Part shown: positions 60,054-64,000 of the stretch, in pieces
Layout: each line of letters begins with the position of its first letter
How positions within the stretch are numbered: position 1 is the stretch's first letter
NCBI GenBank assembly: GCA_022702705.1
Contig: CM040429.1
Coordinates: 10,262,038-10,326,037, forward strand
DNA from: Papilionanthe hookeriana x Papilionanthe teres
Taxonomy: Eukaryota; Streptophyta; Magnoliopsida; Asparagales; Orchidaceae
Reading direction: 5' to 3'
Length of the DNA stretch: 64,000 nucleotides
The notes under the pieces: model-generated
Databases searched by the model: none
What the model was told of the DNA's origin: nothing
What the model saw: only the letters and a program-made list of their open reading frames with translations
Translations under genes and position numbers: made by a program

Positions 60054-61757
60054 TCAATTTTTTATTACTTATAATCATAGAATACCATCTCTAATATGAA
60101 TTAAGTCGATAGCCATGATCTGAAACAAATGCTATCCATAGTTTGCAAGAGATTTACATTCAACAATATATTCAATTCACACTAGCTTCCTATATTGCTT
60201 CTGCCATAGGAATTCAGTCAACTGTACTGCAGACGAGTAGCAAATATAACTGAGGCTGGTTCAAGGCCAGCAATAGTCATGACACATTTGAGGATCAAAC
60301 AACAACATAGCATCAAATTTTTTTTTTTAAAGAAAAAACAACAACAACAACAACATAGCATAAATTACAATTGAAGGTCAAATAGCTAAAGATAACCCAA
60401 AGAGAACCAACAACGAGCCAATACTTGAAATCTAATTGACCTGCACATTAAAAAATCCAAATTCATGGTGGACAATTTGTATTAGAGAACATAATTCATT
60501 TTTGCAAGGATCGTAGTAGGCATGATTAAAATTAGTAATGTAAAAAATTCTAAAAAATTAAGGAACTGCTAGCTTAACATCAACTAAAATAAATTGAAAA
60601 CTCAAAATGTCAATTTGTGTCAACATCTGTTCAGCTTGAAAAAATAGTACTATGACGATTTTATTTTTTGCCACTCATTCTATGCATGACGATTGTGAAT
60701 TCAATAGGATAATTCATGAATTATCATATGCAGGGTTTAGGATCATGCGGGCTTTCTTTTAAGGCCTTCATTATTAACAAATTCATAGAAATATTGACAT
60801 TTCTCCCCATTTTTTTTATTATTTTAAATTAAATTTGGGAATCAATAAAGCAAAAGAAACGTCATTTTCAATTTGATTTGTTGAGATAATTTCGTTAAAT
60901 ATTTTATCAAGAGTTAAAACATCATGTTCTTCAATTGATATGTCAATTTCGACATGCGTGATTTATGCAGGCTTGCATTTAGAAATAATTAAATTTCCAT
61001 TAAGTAATCATGTTCAAATATGATTTCATGCTTTTCTTTATTTTTAGAATTAAATTTTTGCTTTTCTTCAATTTTATGTTCAGTTTCATAAACACAGTCT
61101 TAATATAAGTGTAGCTTTAGATTTAGCAAGATTAGATGTGAGATCATATTGGAACTAAATTTTTTTTTTCAGCGTCTAATATATCAAAGAATATTCATGA
61201 ACCACTAGTTCCTTAATCAGTTTAAGTTTGGCCTTACATGATTATTGTGTCAGCATGCATTTAGTAAACTTTATAGATGCGAGGTTATTGAAATTTTCCT
61301 TCGAATAACCATGCATGCATTAGTCCTGACAACAACATGATAATTATAATATTTACGAAAATATACAAAACATGTATGAAGCCTTATGTGGTATTTTTGA
61401 TGAATTTTAGCTCAATGCATCCATTAATTCTTCTTAGACCTTTAATGTAGTAGACAAGTATAGCATTGTGCCCTAGAGATGCATAATACTTGGTTACATG
61501 ACATTGTAACCTTGCAAAAAATTAAAAAGGTTTATATTCTCATTGTTTAAAATTTTTAAAAATGTACAATTAGTGGTCTCTATATTCATTGATTGACATA
61601 TTACTTTTTAAATTTATTTTTTATGCAAATCCATGTAGATTAACCAATCAATATGATTGATTATATTGCATTCATTTTGGTTTAGAAATTTCAACCTTTT
61701 TTGAAATCAGACATGTTATATATTTTAAAGAAATATTTTAAATTATATATCCAACTT

Positions 61758-61798
61758 GAGCCGACCCCACTTAATTGGATAAAGGCTTGTTGTTGTTA
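61758..61798 (+). mobile_element. Au-type SINE 3' end, + orientation
   Basis: GAGCCGACCCCACTTAATTG, then GATAAAGGCTTGTTGTTGTT, the forward-oriented 3' end of the same SINE family as at 36620 and 15364. Confidence 0.65.
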
Positions 61799-62890
61799 TA
61801 TCCAACTTGAAAATTCTCTAAAATCATATTTCCTATCTAATATAGGAATATGATTATGAAACAAATAATAGTCACATCTTTCTAGAGTTATAGCTTATCC
61901 AATGTGTTTATATTGTGTCATTTTATTATTTTGTGGATGAACCTAGTTACCACTTTTGGGACTTAATGATGCAACATTAATCTTTGATACTAAATTTGAT
62001 GCAGGTTGTTTTAGGGTTAGGATTTTCTTATAAAAAAAATCTGGATACAATTTAAGAAAATATAATCAAAAGGTTAAATTTTGCAGTTATTGTACCTTTG
62101 ATTTACACAAAAAATCATCTCTTTTGATGATAAGAAATTCACAAAATTTATCTCAAACAGTAATTTAAATTATACCAAATAAAAATTTAGTAAACAAATT
62201 TAGACTAAAATAAGTACGTCATCTGAAATTACATCACTCAAAAATTCAAATTAAGAGCTTTGACTAAATCAGGTCACCCAATCAAACTAATAGGTAAAGC
62301 GTAAAAAAAAAGAGAGTTTAAGGTAGTAAATCATTGAAGTATTGATTCAAGCCTCCTGCACACACAGAGATGATATTTTCTAAATTTTGGTTGTCACCTG
62401 CTTTGAAATAAAATGATTAGCATCAAAATGGCACTTATTTAGAAAGGAAATTGATTAAAAAAACTGTTTTTGAAAATTAATTCTTTATGCCTTATGTCTT
62501 TCTTTCATTTTTAATGATTAAAGAATCCTCCAAATAACAATAATTTGAATTAAATTTACAACCATTATATGATAAACCCTCCTAAAAACTCTCAACTGTG
62601 TGTGCAACAGATAGTTGCATGGATATGGCGCCCAATCCCTTGAAAAAAATCATAGTAATATATGCAAGAGATCGATCATGAATAAAGCACAGTAGTGACA
62701 CAAAAGATCACAAGTCACACAACCACAAAAGTTTGCTTCTTCTGTAGGAAAACACAACAAACAAGGACGAACATATTTATGGCTCATTTAAGAAGCAAAT
62801 ATAACTTGGCATAAATACCAATAAAAGGCCAAAGTGCTAAACAGACAACCGATGTTCAACCAATAATGAACCAATAGCTGAATTCATACC

Positions 62891-63395
62891 TAACCAACAA
62901 AAGAATTGATCCGAATAGGAGAGGGTTTGATAAAAAAAATGCTAGAGAGCACAACTCATTCTTATAATGATCATCATAGATTTGATTTAAACAACTAAAA
63001 GTAGAACTAATAGTTATGAAAATCGAATAAACTATTTGCATACTACAACTAAAATAAAATCAAAAGGCTAAATGCCAAGGTTACAATCAAGCTCTCTGTG
63101 TGAGATGTTAATGGATTTAATTAGTTTTAAAATTCTGAAATTAACAAACAGAAGAATTTATCCGAATAGGAGAGGGTTTGATAAAAGAAATGCTAGAGAG
63201 CAAAACTCATTCTCATAATGATCATCATTAGATTTGATTTAAACAACTAAAATTAGAACTCAAAGTTATGAAAATCAAATAAAATATTTGCATATTAATA
63301 ACTAAAATAAAATCAAAAGGCTAAATGCCAAAGTTACAATGAAGTCTCTGTGTGAGATGTTTATGGATTTAAATAGTTTTAAAATTCTAAAATTT
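62891..63395. repeat. Two-copy tandem duplication (about 250 bp per unit)
   Basis: Units 62891-63140 and 63141-63395 share ATCCGAATAGGAGAGGGTTT, AATGCTAGAGAGCA, TAATGATCATCAT, AAAATCAAAAGGCTAAATGC and GTGTGAGATGTT in the same order, with few differences. No coding capacity. Confidence 0.9.
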
Positions 63396-64000
63396 CTTTG
63401 AGAGAAATAATGGAGTGATGCTTTTTTCAATGATCGATAGTATGATTTTTTTTTTAAGGCCATGATAGGAATCTTTTAAATTGGATTGAGGGGAGGGTCA
63501 ATGAGTAAGGCTTTCTCTGCTTTTAGAACATTTGTTGTTTCCTCATTTTTTTTGGAATTTCAATTATTTTAGCTCTTTGAGATATAAGTGTGATGTAGTA
63601 CAAATCAGTACTGCAGTCCAAAAAAAAAAAGGTTAAGATTATTATAGGCAAATCAAAAGGAGTCAATTTGGGCTATAAAGGAGTTGAACCAGACCAATTT
63701 TCAAGCCATTTTAAGACAACTTCTTTTATTACAATTCCTTTATTTTTAATTTGATTTTTTTCATCTGGCTCAATCATTTTATTTTTGATAGTTTTAGTTT
63801 AATTTAGATTACTATGATAAGATTTTGCTTGATTTTAGATATGATTATATTTAAAATTTAAAATTTTGGTAGGGATCCATGCTGAACATTTGGTTTATTG
63901 ATTATTATTAATTGAGTGAATGAAATTATTTGTGGTAAATTGAGTGCCCCTTAGTCTTTATCTGTATAAATAGATCACTCCAAAATTTATCAATGTAGTT

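Larger units (their letters stand above)
60054..64000 (+). other. Continuation of ERH intron 2 (presumed), no exon seen
   Basis: AT-rich sequence with a SINE end (61758-61798) and a tandem duplication (62891-63395). A CAA-rich stretch occurs at about 60335-60355. A TATA-like TGTATAAATAGATCAC lies at the very end (about 63962). I found no sequence encoding the rest of ERH and no other gene. Confidence 0.55.

Noticed and set aside
61980..62010. Possible ERH exon 3 acceptor (GATGCAG before GTTGTTTTAGG)
   Set aside because: The following codons do not give the conserved GVCGLYERK-type sequence in any frame.

Overview
This is plant nuclear DNA, almost certainly from an angiosperm with a transposon-rich genome. 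The evidence is three plant-type intron-containing genes, an Au-type SINE signature, Ty1/copia, Athila-type and Tat/Ogre-type retrotransposon protein motifs, and an AT-rich intergenic background. The species cannot be named from the sequence, and nothing bacterial or organellar is present.

Three host genes are supported, all on the + strand. (1) A plastid-type glutathione peroxidase spans 1848-19357. Its 726 bp of coding sequence sits in six exons spread over 17.5 kb; introns 3 (11.0 kb) and 5 (4.5 kb) are swollen by transposons. (2) A single-coding-exon PPR gene, the apparent orthologue of Arabidopsis At4g30825 (BFA2), lies at 26834-29782 with a 5'UTR intron. (3) The 5' end of an ENHANCER OF RUDIMENTARY homologue (ERH) lies at 34364-35107. 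Its first coding exon holds only the ATG, and its third exon is not in the window, so its second intron runs at least 28.9 kb and contains a 23-kb retrotransposon.

The rest is mobile DNA. Intron 3 of the peroxidase holds a degenerate retroelement with about 385-bp terminal repeats (6061-14117). It is interrupted by a 5,094-bp solo LTR (8197-13290) with target duplication ACTCC. Intron 5 holds a tandem duplication carrying SINE ends and a probable L1-type LINE remnant. An Athila-type Ty3/gypsy pol ruin (about 22.7-25.1 kb), an internally deleted Ty1/copia remnant (about 30.2-31.9 kb) and scattered copies of a small fold-back (MITE-like) family fill the intergenic space.

From 37136 to 60048 lies a complete Tat/Ogre-type Ty3/gypsy element on the - strand, with target duplication ATGCT and two about 5.4-kb LTRs of the same family as the solo LTR. 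Its interior (42504-54637) contains recognisable but frame-broken gag, protease, reverse transcriptase, RNase H and integrase, followed by a post-integrase segment of unknown nature and an AT-rich repeat tract.

No new defence or metabolic system is visible. The points most worth following up are the VNTR and hairpin inside the giant LTRs, the unequal divergence of the two LTRs (possibly an assembly-quality problem), the post-integrase segment, the modular repeat cluster upstream of the peroxidase, and the two host genes carrying very large transposon-filled introns.
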